Source: Peptoniphilus lacrimalis DSM 7455 | GTDB lineage: Bacteria; Bacillota; Clostridia; Tissierellales; Peptoniphilaceae | Direction of reading: 5' to 3' | NCBI RefSeq assembly: GCF_000378725.1 | Contig: NZ_KB900367.1 | Location: forward strand, 229,060 to 293,059 | DNA: 64,000 nt | In this document: positions 1 through 9,156 of the stretch, in pieces | Layout: every line of letters starts with the position of its first letter | Position numbering within the stretch: the first letter of the stretch is position 1 | Notes under the pieces: model-generated | Database searches by the model: none | What the model was told of the DNA's origin: nothing | Seen by the model: the letters and a program-made list of their open reading frames with translations, nothing else | Position numbers and translations under genes: made by a program

Positions 1-1070
1 GTGGTAAAACTGTAGTACAACATCAACTTGCAAAATGGGCAGATGCTCAAGTTGTAGTTTATGTAGGATGTGGCGAACGTGGTAATGAAATGACAGATGT
101 ACTTATGGAATTTCCTGAATTGATTGACCAAAAAACAGGGGAATCTATAATGAAAAGAACAGTTTTAATCGCCAACACATCAAATATGCCTGTTGCAGCC
201 CGTGAAGCAAGTATTTATACGGGAATAACAATTTCTGAATATTTCAGAGATATGGGATATTCAGTAGCAATGATGGCAGATTCTACATCACGTTGGGCAG
301 AAGCTCTTCGTGAAATGAGTGGACGTTTGGAAGAAATGCCTGGTGATGAAGGTTATCCAGCCTATTTATCATCAAGAATTGCACAATTTTATGAAAGGGC
401 AGGACGTGTAATGTGTTTAGGAACTGATGAAAGGGAAGGAGCCTTATCAGTTATAGGTGCAGTATCACCTCCTGGAGGAGATATTTCAGAACCAGTAACT
501 CAAAACACTTTGCGTATTGTAAAAATATTCTGGAAACTTGATTATGACCTTTCATATCAACGTCACTTCCCAGCGATAAATTGGATTGATTCTTACTCCT
601 TATATCAAGATAAGGTAGATAAATATTTAGATGAAAACATAGATAAGAATTTTTCAAAGCATAGGAGAAGAGCAATAGGACTTTTGCAAGAAGAATCATC
701 ACTTCTTGAAATAGTAAGATTAGTTGGTAGAGATACCTTATCAGATGGGGACCAACTAAAGCTCGACATCACAAAATCTTTGCGTGAAGACTTTTTGCAA
801 CAAAATGCCTTCAATGACATTGATACCTACTGCTCATTAAATAAACAATATAAAATGCTTGATACTATATTAAAATTCTATGATGCAGGATTAAAAGCTT
901 TAGAAAAAGGAGCTTATCTAAAAGAGATTGAACAATCTCCTGTCATTGATAAGATAGCAAGAATGAAATATATAGCTGAAGAAAATATTTCAAATATAGA
1001 TTCTTTGCAAGAGGAAATAGCAAAAGAAATGAAATCATTAGAAAGAGGAGGTACCGAAGAAGATGCTTAA
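1..1070 (+). CDS. atpA: V/A-type ATP synthase catalytic subunit A, 5'-partial
   Basis: This is the catalytic nucleotide-binding A subunit of the V1/A1 head, which hydrolyses or makes ATP coupled to H+ or Na+ movement. The reading frame is open from base 3, where GKT, the end of the Walker A loop, is followed by [12 protein letters not shown], so the N-terminal third lies before the window. Further family signatures are [20 protein letters not shown] residues (here [20 protein letters not shown]), the [13 protein letters not shown] block and a helical C-terminal domain. It overlaps the B subunit by 8 bases, which indicates translational coupling in one operon. Only the 5' truncation by the window edge is unusual. 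Identification rests on strong sequence signatures. Confidence 0.97.
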   Translation, partial: GKTVVQHQLAKWADAQVVVYVGCGERGNEMTDVLMEFPELIDQKTGESIMKRTVLIANTSNMPVAAREASIYTGITISEYFRDMGYSVAMMADSTSRWAEALREMSGRLEEMPGDEGYPAYLSSRIAQFYERAGRVMCLGTDEREGALSVIGAVSPPGGDISEPVTQNTLRIVKIFWKLDYDLSYQRHFPAINWIDSYSLYQDKVDKYLDENIDKNFSKHRRRAIGLLQEESSLLEIVRLVGRDTLSDGDQLKLDITKSLREDFLQQNAFNDIDTYCSLNKQYKMLDTILKFYDAGLKALEKGAYLKEIEQSPVIDKIARMKYIAEENISNIDSLQEEIAKEMKSLERGGTEEDA

Positions 1071-2457
1071 GGAATATAACTCAATAGCTGAAGTTGTGGG
1101 ACCTCTAATGGTTGTTGAAGGCGTTGGGGGAGTTAACTACGAAGAATTAGTAGATATAGAATTACAAACTGGAGAAAAAAGACGTGGCCGTGTAATTGAA
1201 ATTGATGAGGACAAGGCAATGGTACAAATTTTTGAAGGCTCCAGCGGAATAAATCTTACAAGAACCAAAGTTAGATTTTTAGGAAAACCACTTGAGCTTG
1301 GCGTAAGCCCTGATATGATAGGGCGTGTTTTTGATGGTCTAGGAAATCCTATAGATAACGGTCCAAAAATTATAGCTAAGAAAAAAATAGATATAAATGG
1401 AACTCCAATAAATCCTGTAAGCCGTGATTATCCGGAAGAATTTATTCAAACAGGAATTTCATCTATTGATGGGTTAAATACCCTAGTGCGTGGACAAAAA
1501 CTTCCTATATTTTCACTAGCAGGTCTTCCCCACAACCAACTTGCAGCTCAGATTGCAAGACAAGCAAAAGTATTAAGTGGTGGTAATTTTGCTGTAGTAT
1601 TTACAGCTATGGGAATAACTTTTGAAGAAGCTCAATATTTTATTGATGACTTGACAAAAACAGGAGCAATAGATAGGTCTGTATTATTTATGAACCTAGC
1701 TGATGACCCCGCAATTGAAAGATTAGCCACTCCAAAAATGGCTCTAACCTGTGCTGAATATTTGGCATTTGAATTAGATATGCACGTTTTAGTTCTTATG
1801 ACTGATATGACTAATTATGCAGAAGCTTTAAGAGAAGTTTCTGCAGCAAGAAAAGAAGTACCAGGTCGACGTGGATATCCAGGATATTTATACACCGATT
1901 TGGCAGGACTTTATGAAAGAGCTGGAAGAATTAAGGGTCGCAAAGGCTCAATAACACAAATTCCAATCTTAACAATGCCTGAGGGAGATATAACTCATCC
2001 AATACCAGACTTAACGGGATATATAACAGAAGGTCAAATTATTTTATCTCAAGAATTATATAAACAAGGTTTAGAACCTCCTATAAATGTAATTCCATCC
2101 CTATCAAGACTTAAGGACAAGGGAATAGGTCAAGGAAAAACAAGAGAAGACCATGCAGATACGATGAATCAAATTTATGCAGCATACACTTCAGGTAAAT
2201 CTGCTAAGGAACTTTCTGCAATTTTAGGAGAAACTGCCCTTACAAAATCAGACAAGGCTTTTGCAAAATTTGCAGATGAATTTGAAAAAAATTATGTATC
2301 TCAAGGCTTTGAAACAAACAGAAATATAGAAGAAACCCTAGACCTAGGTTGGAAATTATTAGATATAATTCCGAGAGGAGAACTAAAGAGAATTGACGAT
2401 AAGTTAATTGAAAAATATTTAGGTGAAAAAGAAGAGGACTTAAAAGAAGAAGAATAA
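1063..2457 (+). CDS. atpB: V/A-type ATP synthase regulatory subunit B
   Basis: This is the non-catalytic B subunit (464 aa, full family length) that alternates with A in the V1/A1 hexamer. It starts [21 protein letters not shown], typical of B subunits. The P-loop is degenerate ([11 protein letters not shown] rather than GxxxxGKT), as expected for the non-catalytic partner. The [36 protein letters not shown] and [15 protein letters not shown] blocks are all present. The ATG lies inside the end of atpA and is preceded by GAAAGAGGAGG. The C terminus is acidic and lysine-rich. The D subunit follows after 78 bases with no terminator in between, so one transcript is expected. Confidence 0.97.
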   Translation: MLKEYNSIAEVVGPLMVVEGVGGVNYEELVDIELQTGEKRRGRVIEIDEDKAMVQIFEGSSGINLTRTKVRFLGKPLELGVSPDMIGRVFDGLGNPIDNGPKIIAKKKIDINGTPINPVSRDYPEEFIQTGISSIDGLNTLVRGQKLPIFSLAGLPHNQLAAQIARQAKVLSGGNFAVVFTAMGITFEEAQYFIDDLTKTGAIDRSVLFMNLADDPAIERLATPKMALTCAEYLAFELDMHVLVLMTDMTNYAEALREVSAARKEVPGRRGYPGYLYTDLAGLYERAGRIKGRKGSITQIPILTMPEGDITHPIPDLTGYITEGQIILSQELYKQGLEPPINVIPSLSRLKDKGIGQGKTREDHADTMNQIYAAYTSGKSAKELSAILGETALTKSDKAFAKFADEFEKNYVSQGFETNRNIEETLDLGWKLLDIIPRGELKRIDDKLIEKYLGEKEEDLKEEE

Positions 2458-2535
2458 GAATAAAGAAAAAACAAGAGTCCATGTGATTTGCAATAATCAA
2501 ATGACGAGGAAAAAAGAAAAAAGTAGGCGGATAAT

Positions 2536-3228
2536 ATGACTATATTAAAAGTTAATCCCACAAGAATGACTCAAACAACTCTTAAAAAAAGACTCTTAAC
2601 AGCAACAAGAGGCCATAAACTTTTAAAAGATAAACAAGATGAGCTTATGAGACAGTTTATTGATTTAATAAAAGAAAATAAAAAATTAAGAGTTGAGGTG
2701 GAAAAAGAACTACACGATTGTTTTTCAGATTTTCTTATGGCTTCAGCCCTTATGAGTCCAGAAATGCTTGAGGAATCCATAGTATTACCCTCAATAAAAA
2801 CTATGGTAAAAATCTCAAAAGAAAATGTTATGAGTGTAGAGATTCCTAAGATGGAATTCATTGTGGAGAAAACCTCACAACATGCTAGAAAATATCCATA
2901 TGGTTATATAATGACAACATCAGACCTTGATAGTGCCATAGATAAATTAAAAACAGTAATGGATAGGCTCCTTTTACTCGCCCAAAAAGAAAAAGCCTCA
3001 CAACTTATGGCTGATGAAATTGAAAAAACAAGGCGTAGAGTAAATGCACTAGAATATAAAACTATACCTGATCTAAAAGACACTATAAAATATATAAGAG
3101 CTAAACTTGATGAAAGTGAAAGAGCTAATATAACAAGATTGATGAAGGTAAAAGACATTATTTCTAAGGAAGAAGAAAAGGAACCAGTAAAGTATGATAA
3201 GGTTGATTTTAATTTTGATACTTTATGA
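2536..3228 (+). CDS. atpD: V/A-type ATP synthase central-stalk subunit D
   Basis: Subunit D (230 aa) forms the coiled-coil rotor shaft that turns inside the A3B3 head. The N-terminal NPTRMTQTTLKKRLLTATRGHKLLKDKQDEL stretch is the diagnostic start of the family (motif NPTRMxLxxLKxRLxxAxxGHKLLKDK). Long amphipathic helices at both ends flank a short central beta region. The ATG follows an AGGCGG ribosome-binding site by a suitable distance. It is the last gene of the ATPase operon and is closed by a strong terminator. Confidence 0.96.
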   Translation: MTILKVNPTRMTQTTLKKRLLTATRGHKLLKDKQDELMRQFIDLIKENKKLRVEVEKELHDCFSDFLMASALMSPEMLEESIVLPSIKTMVKISKENVMSVEIPKMEFIVEKTSQHARKYPYGYIMTTSDLDSAIDKLKTVMDRLLLLAQKEKASQLMADEIEKTRRRVNALEYKTIPDLKDTIKYIRAKLDESERANITRLMKVKDIISKEEEKEPVKYDKVDFNFDTL

Positions 3229-3247
3229 TAAATAAATAACTCAATTA

Positions 3248-3279
3248 TTAGGGAAGTTTATAGCTTCCCTAAATTTTTT
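3248..3279 (+). terminator. Rho-independent terminator after the V-ATPase operon
   Basis: TTAGGGAAG pairs perfectly with CTTCCCTAA around a 7-base loop and is followed by six T residues. It separates the ATPase operon from guaA. Confidence 0.9.
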
Positions 3280-3350
3280 GCTAAATACAGTAGTGGTAAT
3301 TTTAAGAGATTTATTATAAAATAAAATAAATAATTTGGGAGGGAATGTAC

Positions 3351-4865
3351 ATGATTTTAGTAGTTGACTTTGGAGGTCAATATAAAGAACTTATTGCAAG
3401 AAGAGTACGTGAATTAAATATATATTGCGAAGTAATTTCCTACAAAAATGCATTAGAAAAAGCAAAAGATGAAAAAGTAAAAGGAATAATATTCACAGGA
3501 GGGCCTTCATCAGTATATGAAGAAAATTCCCCTCAAATAGAAAAAGAAATTTTCGAATTAAATAAACCCATACTTGGACTTTGCTATGGAATGCAGCTAA
3601 TGGCACATACCTTAGGCGGAAAGGTAATAGGAACAAGCCAAAGAGAATTTGGAAAGACAAAAATAATTACAAAAGAATCTGTAATTTTTGAAAACTTAAA
3701 TGAAGAAGAATCAGTTTGGATGAGCCACAATGACAGAGTAGAAAAACTACCTGAAGGATTTGAAATAATAGCAGAATCAAAAAATTGTCCAGTGGCAGCA
3801 ATGGAAAACACAAGTAAAAACCTATACGGATTTCAATTTCATCCAGAAGTAAATCATACAATACATGGAAAAGAAATGCTTAAAAATTTCCTATTAAACA
3901 TATGCCACGAAGAACAAAATTGGACTATGAAAAATTATGCCAAAATAGCAATAGAAGACATAAGAAAAAAAGTAGGGAAAGGTAAAGTCCTTCTAGCTCT
4001 ATCAGGAGGAGTAGACTCATCAGTAACAGCAGCCTTAGTATCAAAAGCAATAGGAGAAAATCTGACATGTATCTTTGTAGATCATGGACTTATGAGAAAA
4101 AATGAAGGGGACGAAGTAGAAGAAGCCTTTAAAAACTCAGGCATGAAATTTATAAGAATAGATGCAGAAGAAAGATTTTTAAATAGATTAAAGAAAGTAA
4201 CAGACCCAGAAAGAAAAAGAAAAATAATTGGGGAAGAATTTATAAGAGTCTTTGAAGAAGAAGGAAGAAAAATAAAATCTGTAGACTACTTGGCACAAGG
4301 AACAATTTATCCTGACGTAATAGAATCAGGACTTGGAGGAGCAGTAATAAAATCTCATCATAATGTGGGAGGACTACCTGATGTAGTAGACTTTAAAGAA
4401 CTAATAGAACCACTTAGAATGCTTTTCAAAGACGAAGTAAGAAAACTAGGAAGAGAACTAGGACTTGCAGATTATTTAGTAGATAGACAACCATTCCCAG
4501 GACCAGGACTAGCCATAAGAATAATGGGAGAAATAACAAAAGAAAAATTAGATATCCTAAGAGATGCAGATAAGATCTTTAGAGAAGAATTAGAAAAATC
4601 CATGGATAGAGAAGAAATAAGCCAATACTTTGCAGTTCTAACAGATAATAAATCAGTAGGAGTAATGGGAGATTACAGAACCTATGACTATACCCTAGCC
4701 CTAAGAGCAGTGAAAACATCAGACTTTATGACAGCAGACTGGGTAAGAATCCCCTATGAAGTATTAGATAAAATTTCAGTAAGAATAGTAAACGAAGTAG
4801 ACCATATAAATAGAATAGTTTATGATATAACAACAAAACCCCCAGCTACAATCGAATGGGAATAA
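3351..4865 (+). CDS. guaA: GMP synthase (glutamine-hydrolysing)
   Basis: GuaA converts XMP, ATP and glutamine to GMP in cytosolic purine synthesis. From the N terminus: class-I glutamine amidotransferase with catalytic Cys near residue 78 (GLCYGMQ) and His/Glu near 164/166 (FHPEVNHT); PP-loop ATP pyrophosphatase SGGVDSS near 218; and the C-terminal dimerisation domain ending [10 protein letters not shown] chose the ATG at 3351 ([11 protein letters not shown]) because GGGAGGG ends 7 bases before it. The in-frame ATG at 3345 sits almost on top of that site and would add two residues. The last codons (GAATGGGAATAA) are the inferred attachment core for the downstream islands, whose insertion leaves the reading frame intact. 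Confidence 0.97.
   Translation: MILVVDFGGQYKELIARRVRELNIYCEVISYKNALEKAKDEKVKGIIFTGGPSSVYEENSPQIEKEIFELNKPILGLCYGMQLMAHTLGGKVIGTSQREFGKTKIITKESVIFENLNEEESVWMSHNDRVEKLPEGFEIIAESKNCPVAAMENTSKNLYGFQFHPEVNHTIHGKEMLKNFLLNICHEEQNWTMKNYAKIAIEDIRKKVGKGKVLLALSGGVDSSVTAALVSKAIGENLTCIFVDHGLMRKNEGDEVEEAFKNSGMKFIRIDAEERFLNRLKKVTDPERKRKIIGEEFIRVFEEEGRKIKSVDYLAQGTIYPDVIESGLGGAVIKSHHNVGGLPDVVDFKELIEPLRMLFKDEVRKLGRELGLADYLVDRQPFPGPGLAIRIMGEITKEKLDILRDADKIFREELEKSMDREEISQYFAVLTDNKSVGVMGDYRTYDYTLALRAVKTSDFMTADWVRIPYEVLDKISVRIVNEVDHINRIVYDITTKPPATIEWE
4854..4865 (+). other. Inferred attachment core (att) at the 3' end of guaA
   Basis: GAATGGGAATAA forms the last four codons of guaA including the stop. The same or a 1-2-base variant occurs at 20287, 25983, 27751 and 30146, each time at the junction of two other repeated modules. 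Bases after this core (TCGCAAAATTTTCTAAAATG) recur after the 30146 copy, and TCGCAAAA recurs after the 20287 copy. The guaA 3' end is a known island integration site in other bacteria. Its use here is inferred from these repeats. Confidence 0.75.
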
Positions 4866-5036
4866 TCGCAAAATTTTCTAAAATGGCTTGATTACAAGCT
4901 ATATAGAGAATAAAAAATGGCTACTGGTACTCAAATGGTACTGGAAGCTAAAAAGAATAAACTAAATAATAGTTCCAAGTGGTTTACATTTGGACAAAAA
5001 ATTAGATCATAACTTAAGTGTTATGGTCTTTTTTAT
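4866..5036 (+). repeat. Left-end module of a guaA-targeting island (copy 1)
   Basis: This ~170-base block starts right after the guaA stop. It contains paired ACTGGTAC-type motifs (CTACTGGTACTCAAATGGTA) that could be integrase arm sites, then AGTTCCAAGTGGTTTACATT, and ends in a terminator. The same block recurs near 7010, 20299 and 30158, and in diverged form near 26100. Confidence 0.75.
5004..5035 (+). terminator. Terminator closing left-end module 1
   Basis: AGATCATAAC pairs with GTTATGGTCT (one G-T pair) around a short TTAAGT loop, followed by six T residues. It would also stop read-through from guaA into the island. Confidence 0.75.
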
Positions 5037-5084
5037 TTGATAGGTTGTACAATTAAAAGCGACATCTAGTATAAAATAAATTTA

Positions 5085-5327
5085 AAAAATCAACTAAAAA
5101 TATACTCAACATATGAAGAAAAAGAAATTTATATTATAGACCTAGAACAATTTAGAGATTTACAATGGTCACTTTCAAATGCAACAAATAATATAAACCA
5201 GACCGTAAAAGCAACTAATACAACGGGAGTCATTTATAAGAAAGATATAGATTATATGAGAGAAAAAATAGAGAAAATATCCAAGGAGTTGTGGGATGTG
5301 CATTCACTATTATTAAGGAGGGAATGA
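5085..5327 (+). pseudogene. mobC-like relaxosome gene remnant with internal deletion
   Basis: The translation matches the intact MobC-like protein at 11448 from NNQLKIY onward, then jumps to EKEIYIIDLEQFRDLQWSLSNATNNINQTVKATNTTGVIYKKD. The missing ~80 bases lie exactly between two copies of GAAAAAGAAATTT that are still separate in the intact gene, so deletion by recombination between short direct repeats is likely. It also lacks the N-terminal codons and starts at the same upstream junction as the remnant at 14340 (ATTTGATAGGTTGTACA, AAAAGCGACAT). It ends LLLRRE then stop. It is not expected to be functional. Confidence 0.75.
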
Positions 5328-5399
5328 AAAAATGTAGAAATTATGATAATATTTAAACTTCTAGTTCAATAATTAAAGTTTTATAATACTACGATATGC

Positions 5400-5507
5400 T
5401 CTATTTCTATAGGAGTGTATAGATATTTAAATGCAAAAAATGTATCAACCCTTACCCTTATGTCAGGATTTAGGTTGATACACAAAATTATTTACAGCCC
5501 CAGTTAA
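5400..5507. mobile_element. IS256-like element end relic
   Basis: AAAAAATGTATCAACCCTTA through GATACACAAAATTATTTACA is repeated nearly base for base at 21539-21610. The ending resembles the reverse complement of GTGTAAAATTTTGTGTAT, which sits at the left end of the IS256-type transposase remnant near 21056. No transposase is left here. From 5508 to 5655 I see no gene. Confidence 0.5.
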
Positions 5508-5655
5508 ATATAGACAATCAAGATTAACTAGTAATTATCATTTAATCTTAAATTAGTGCGTTCGATTTTAAATTGTACAAATAAGTGTTGACAATCCAAG
5601 GTGTAAAAGTTCGAGGCAAGTTGACCCGATGTGTAGAGGGGCAATAAATTAAAAC

Positions 5656-6081
5656 TTATTTATTATCAATCTCAAATTTTTTTTGTAGCATTTCCAGACT
5701 TTGATAAACGATTTTATATTGTTCATCTGTCCATTCTGATGTTAACTTCTGATTAAATTCTTTTAATGCTCTACTTAAAGGTTCATATTTTAATCGTCCC
5801 CTTTCTGTAAGATATATTTTTTTGTTTCTCTTATCTTTAGGGTCTGTTTCTCGTGTGATATATCCCTTTTGCTCTAATGATTTAACCATTCGAGTCGTAG
5901 CAGCCTTATCTACTTTCACAAGTTTTGTTAATTCATCCTGAGTCAATCCATCCTGTTTTGTAAGTGCCATGTAATAAGGCTCTTCTCCGACACTTATATC
6001 AAATGGAACAACTACATTTTTTAATTCTTGCTGAATACATCTTGATAAATAAGTTATAAGTTTTCCAATGCTTTTGTTCAC
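5656..6081 (-). CDS. MarR-family transcriptional regulator
   Basis: The 141-aa protein has the MarR layout: N-terminal dimerisation helices, then winged helix-turn-helix (GLTQDELTKLVKVDKAATTRMVKSLEQKGYI) and the wing with TDPKDKRNKKIYLTERG, whose DxRxxxxxLT signature is diagnostic. It is the second gene of a two-gene unit, starting 1 base after the membrane protein gene, and both would be driven from the promoter at 6533-6561. That promoter is embedded in a perfect 13-bp inverted repeat, so autoregulation is likely. The effector is unknown. It lies in the first island, so it is probably accessory. Confidence 0.9.
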   Translation of the reverse strand: MNKSIGKLITYLSRCIQQELKNVVVPFDISVGEEPYYMALTKQDGLTQDELTKLVKVDKAATTRMVKSLEQKGYITRETDPKDKRNKKIYLTERGRLKYEPLSRALKEFNQKLTSEWTDEQYKIVYQSLEMLQKKFEIDNK

Positions 6082-6082
6082 T

Positions 6083-6502
6083 TTATGCCTCTTTTCTTCT
6101 TAAAAATTTGTCCAATATCACATTCCAAAAAATACTAGAAAAATATCCAAATACAACATTAATAGGAAATGAGGAAAAATATATTTTCCAGAAATTCTCA
6201 TCATATCCCTTCATTCTTAACAATCCGCTTATAGACATAATTGCAGTAAAATATATCGCTGGAATTATTGATGAAAAAACTAAAAAAACAATATATGATT
6301 TTCCAGTATATAGTTTCTCTGTTACTTTTGCACCTATAAGTCCAGCCGGAAAAATCAAAGATGCTATACTTGCAACTATAGATTGTAATAACATCATTGC
6401 AAGTATAGACGGAAAAACAATTTTTCCAGTATTCATCTGAGACATAATACAACTCATTGTACTCCCCATCAATATAGGGAAAATATAACGTTTATATTTC
6501 AT
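6083..6502 (-). CDS. Small multi-pass membrane protein, DUF2798-like
   Basis: The 139-aa protein has about four hydrophobic segments (residues roughly 5-25, 32-55, 75-95 and 110-130) and a basic C terminus (DKFLRRKEA). The first half, GSTMSCIMSQMNTG followed by a second segment with FPAG, resembles DUF2798-type proteins that often accompany MarR regulators. I cannot assign a substrate. It is first in the minus-strand operon with the MarR gene, so it is probably the regulated target, perhaps in drug or stress resistance. That role is inferred from context only. Confidence 0.6.
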   Translation of the reverse strand: MKYKRYIFPILMGSTMSCIMSQMNTGKIVFPSILAMMLLQSIVASIASLIFPAGLIGAKVTEKLYTGKSYIVFLVFSSIIPAIYFTAIMSISGLLRMKGYDENFWKIYFSSFPINVVFGYFSSIFWNVILDKFLRRKEA

Positions 6503-6532
6503 TACTCTTACCTCACTTTTAAGAATAACTGA

Positions 6533-6570
6533 AGTATATCACAAATTAGTTGATGCGTCAACTAATTTGT
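6533..6570 (-). promoter_or_regulatory. Promoter with embedded MarR-type operator
   Basis: On the minus strand TTGACG (plus 6556-6561) and TATACT (plus 6533-6538) are separated by 17 bases. ACAAATTAGTTGA at 6541-6553 is the exact reverse complement of 6558-6570, spacer 4. The dyad covers the -35 and most of the spacer, a classic repressor layout. Binding by the adjacent MarR protein is inferred. Confidence 0.8.
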
Positions 6571-6599
6571 TTTTAAGTTTATATCTCTTAAAATAATAT

Positions 6600-7008
6600 T
6601 TTAGTGGTGAATTTCGTAGTAAATACTGTTTCTATAAATTTTTCCTTTCAAAGGGTAGCTGGCGGCAGCCAGTGCAGGGGAAGCGTAGCGTCCTCTTTTT
6701 GATTTGGAACAGACCATGACTGCGGAAAATCACAGCCCTCTGGCGAGGAGCCTTCGGAGAACACAATGCACCAACCTCTGGGTGGTGTATAATTACGCTC
6801 TTAGTAAACTAAGGGATTTCAGGCTTCTCCCTTTACAGCTGTTTTTTCAATAGTTCCTGCGTGTCCTGCCTGTGAAAAATGAGTTTCAACAACAGCATGA
6901 CATCATCATCATCTGTCAGGCGATCTGGTATGGATACAATAAATTGTGCTATTTATTGTATCCATACCAATTAAGCGAGAAAACCAGAATGGTTTTCGAG
7001 AGGAAAGT
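6600..7008. other. GC-richer foreign segment, no gene recognised
   Basis: This stretch is visibly richer in G+C than everything around it (for example GGCGGCAGCCAGTGCAGG) and contains no convincing ORF. It ends in hairpins, including GAAAACC-AGAAT-GGTTTTC inside AAGCGAGAAAACC, a form that recurs near 27840. It probably belongs to the left end of a second, partly deleted island, because the left-end module follows directly. Confidence 0.45.
6926..6969. repeat. Perfect 19-bp inverted repeat
   Basis: TGGTATGGATACAATAAAT (6926-6944) is exactly complementary to 6951-6969 around a 6-base loop TGTGCT. No T tract follows, so it is not a standard terminator. The role is unknown. Confidence 0.8.
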
Positions 7009-7158
7009 TGTAAAAAATAGCTACTGGTACTCAAATGGTACTGGGAGTAAAAAAAATAATTAAAATAATAGTTCCAAGTGGTTTACATTTGGACAAAAAT
7101 TAGACCGTAGTTTCAAGCTACGGTCTTTTGAGTACATATTTTTATTTTAAAAATCTTG
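7009..7158 (+). repeat. Left-end module of a guaA-targeting island (copy 2), next to the integrase cassette
   Basis: GCTACTGGTACTCAAATGGT, GTTCCAAGTGGTTTACATTT and the terminator repeat the block after guaA. The similarity with copy 6 at 30158 runs on through TACATATTTTTATTTTAAAA into the last codons of the XRE gene. That places the XRE-xis-int cassette at the left end of the element. Confidence 0.75.
7103..7129. terminator. Bidirectional terminator in left-end module 2
   Basis: GACCGTAG pairs with CTACGGTC (7118-7125) around TTTCAAG. T residues follow on the plus strand and an A run precedes it, so it can also end the minus-strand XRE gene. Confidence 0.75.
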
Positions 7159-7573
7159 ATTTTTTAGGATAAGATAACTTCCAATCTTCAAATTCCTCGT
7201 CTGTTATCTCATCGTTGTAATGCTTTTTTCTCATCTCATTCCATTCTATAAGAAAATTATTGAAGTCTACATCATTTGATAAAAGTCCATTAATTTCTCC
7301 TTCTCCTGTTAATGGTCTAAACTTCATGTCTTTTTCATAATCAAAAATTATATGCATTATTTCAAAAATAGAATTAGGTTCATGATTAATTAATGCTGAT
7401 ATATCACAATCAAGTGCTTTAGATATTTTTTGTAATTGTTCTTTACTTGGAGATCTATTTCCAAGTTCGTAATTTCTTATAGCAGCATCTGTCAAACCAG
7501 ACTTAATGGCAAGTTCTTTTTGAGTTAAGTTTCGCATAAGTCTTAACTTTTTTAATTTTTCTCCAGAAATCAA
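7142..7573 (-). CDS. XRE-family repressor of the integrative element
   Basis: The 143-aa protein has a Cro/CI helix-turn-helix at residues ~1-60 (GEKLKKLRLMRNLTQKELAIKSGLTDAAIRNYELGNRSPSKEQL), followed by an acidic, aromatic C-terminal domain of unknown type. It is divergent from the excisionase-like gene and integrase, with a 260-base intergenic region between them. This is the usual lysogeny-type switch in integrative elements, so it probably represses excision genes. The last codons are also preserved as a relic near 30340-30360. Confidence 0.85.
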   Translation of the reverse strand: MISGEKLKKLRLMRNLTQKELAIKSGLTDAAIRNYELGNRSPSKEQLQKISKALDCDISALINHEPNSIFEIMHIIFDYEKDMKFRPLTGEGEINGLLSNDVDFNNFLIEWNEMRKKHYNDEITDEEFEDWKLSYPKKSRFLK

Positions 7574-7835
7574 ACTAACTCCTCCTTATTTAACAATAAC
7601 TATAAATATTTTATCACAAAACGAACAAAAGCTCAACAAAACTGTTCTGTTGCAAATATTTGCAAGTATCTGAATATTTTAGAAAAAAATAAATAGAAAA
7701 AACTTGACAGAACAAATATGAACTGTTATTATATATACATACCGTTCGATATTGAACGGAAATTGTAAGACATATAAATTAATGCTCGCCTTTTTTGAGG
7801 ATGTAGAACCTTACAAACTATAAAAGGAGGACATT

Positions 7836-8030
7836 ATGAAAGGTATTTTTATGAATGCAAGAGATGTACAAGAATTTCTTGATGTAAGTAGGACAACAGC
7901 ATATCAGATAATAAACGATATGAATCAAGATCTACTTAAATTAGGCTATCGTGTGCAAAGAGGAAAGGTAAATAGAGAATACTTTATGGAAAAGTATTGC
8001 TATAAACCAACAAATACAAAGGAGGTTTAG
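7836..8030 (+). CDS. Excisionase-like small HTH protein
   Basis: This 64-aa DNA-binding protein has an excisionase-type HTH: MNARDVQEFLDVSRTTAYQIINDMNQDLLKLGYRVQRGKVNREYFMEKY, with a recognition helix around SRTTAYQII. The ATG follows AAAGGAGG by 6 bases. It ends 1 base before the integrase GTG, which has its own GGAGG, so the pair is co-translated. It probably directs excision by the integrase. Some proteins of this kind are only regulators. Confidence 0.75.
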   Translation: MKGIFMNARDVQEFLDVSRTTAYQIINDMNQDLLKLGYRVQRGKVNREYFMEKYCYKPTNTKEV

Positions 8031-8031
8031 A

Positions 8032-9156
8032 GTGCCAGCATTTAGAGATGAAAGTGGAAACAAGACTTGGTTTTGTAAATTTAATTATACCAACTGGAAA
8101 GGTGAAAAATTAACTAAGAAAAAACGCGGATTTTCAAGAAAAAAAGAAGCATTAAAATGGGAACAAGAATTTTTAAATCAACATTCTGAATCAATTGAGA
8201 TGAGCTTTAGGGAGTTTTTTGAACTTTACAAGAGGGATAGAAAACCAAGAATAAGAGAAAATACTTGGAGGACAAAAGAAGCAATTGTAAATCAAAAAAT
8301 ACTTCCATATATTGGTGATTTAATGCTTAATGAGATTAATAATGTAACCATCATTCAATGGCAAAATGAGCTTATGAAGATTAAGGATAAGAATGGGAAG
8401 AACTACTCTCCTACTTATTTGAGAACTATTCATGCCCAGTTATCTAGTATCTTAAATCATGCTTGTAGGTACTACAATTTAAAAACTAATGTTGCTCGTG
8501 ATGTCGGTTCTATGGGTGAAAAAGAAGCTGATGAAATGCTCTTTTGGACTCAAGACGAATACGAAAGATTTATAGAAGCTATAAAAGATAAACCTGAATC
8601 ATTCTATGCTTTTGAACTTTTATATTGGTGTGGTCTTAGAATGGGAGAATTATTAGCCTTAACAAAAGAGAAATTTGATTTTGAAAGGCATACATTAAAA
8701 ATTGATGAATCTTTACAAAGAATCGATGGGAAAAATGTAATAACTGCTCCTAAGACTAAAAAGAGTATAAGGACAGTAGTTATGCCTGAATTTTTAACTG
8801 AAGAGATTAAAGAATATATAGACAGTTTTTATAAGTTAAAAGCAAAAGACTTAATATTTAATTTCTCTAAGAGCTACCTACACCATGAAATGGATAGAGG
8901 ATCTAAGAAATCTCAAGTAAAAAGAATTCGAATACACGATTTAAGGCATTCACATGTTTCGCTTCTAATTGAATTAGGATTTTCAGCAACGGCAATAGCT
9001 GATAGGGTTGGACATGAATCAATTGACATCACCTATAGGTATGCTCATCTCTTCCCTAGTAAGCAAAAAGAAATGGCTCTGTCTTTAACACAAGTGAGAA
9101 ATAATAAGGCAAATGATTGGAAAGATTTATTAGAAGAGGATGATAAAGATGTTTAG
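8032..9156 (+). CDS. int: Tyrosine recombinase/integrase
   Basis: The 374-aa phage-type integrase has an N-terminal arm-binding region (~1-50, AP2-like, with WFCKFNYTNWKGEKLTKKKRGF), a core-binding SAM-like domain (~60-165) and a catalytic domain with Arg near 203 (WCGLRMGELLAL), HDLRHSH near 302-308, VGHES and the nucleophilic Tyr in ITYRYAHLF. It starts with GTG at 8032, behind GGAGG. The paired ACTGGxAC motifs in the end modules are plausible arm sites for it and the guaA-end core its target. No other full integrase gene is present in the island array. Confidence 0.95.
   Translation: MPAFRDESGNKTWFCKFNYTNWKGEKLTKKKRGFSRKKEALKWEQEFLNQHSESIEMSFREFFELYKRDRKPRIRENTWRTKEAIVNQKILPYIGDLMLNEINNVTIIQWQNELMKIKDKNGKNYSPTYLRTIHAQLSSILNHACRYYNLKTNVARDVGSMGEKEADEMLFWTQDEYERFIEAIKDKPESFYAFELLYWCGLRMGELLALTKEKFDFERHTLKIDESLQRIDGKNVITAPKTKKSIRTVVMPEFLTEEIKEYIDSFYKLKAKDLIFNFSKSYLHHEMDRGSKKSQVKRIRIHDLRHSHVSLLIELGFSATAIADRVGHESIDITYRYAHLFPSKQKEMALSLTQVRNNKANDWKDLLEEDDKDV

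Noticed and set aside
5508..5655. Possible tRNA near AGTTCGAGGC
   Set aside because: No cloverleaf or acceptor stem can be formed around the GTTCGA-like stretch.
6108..6440. 110-codon plus-strand ORF
   Set aside because: Shadow of the four-TM membrane protein gene at 6083-6502; no RBS, while the opposite strand has promoter, operator and downstream MarR gene.
6872..7063. 63-codon plus-strand ORF (MKNEFQQQHD...)
   Set aside because: No ribosome-binding site, it runs through a perfect palindrome and the left-end repeat module, and the translated repeat part is different in frame at the other copies.
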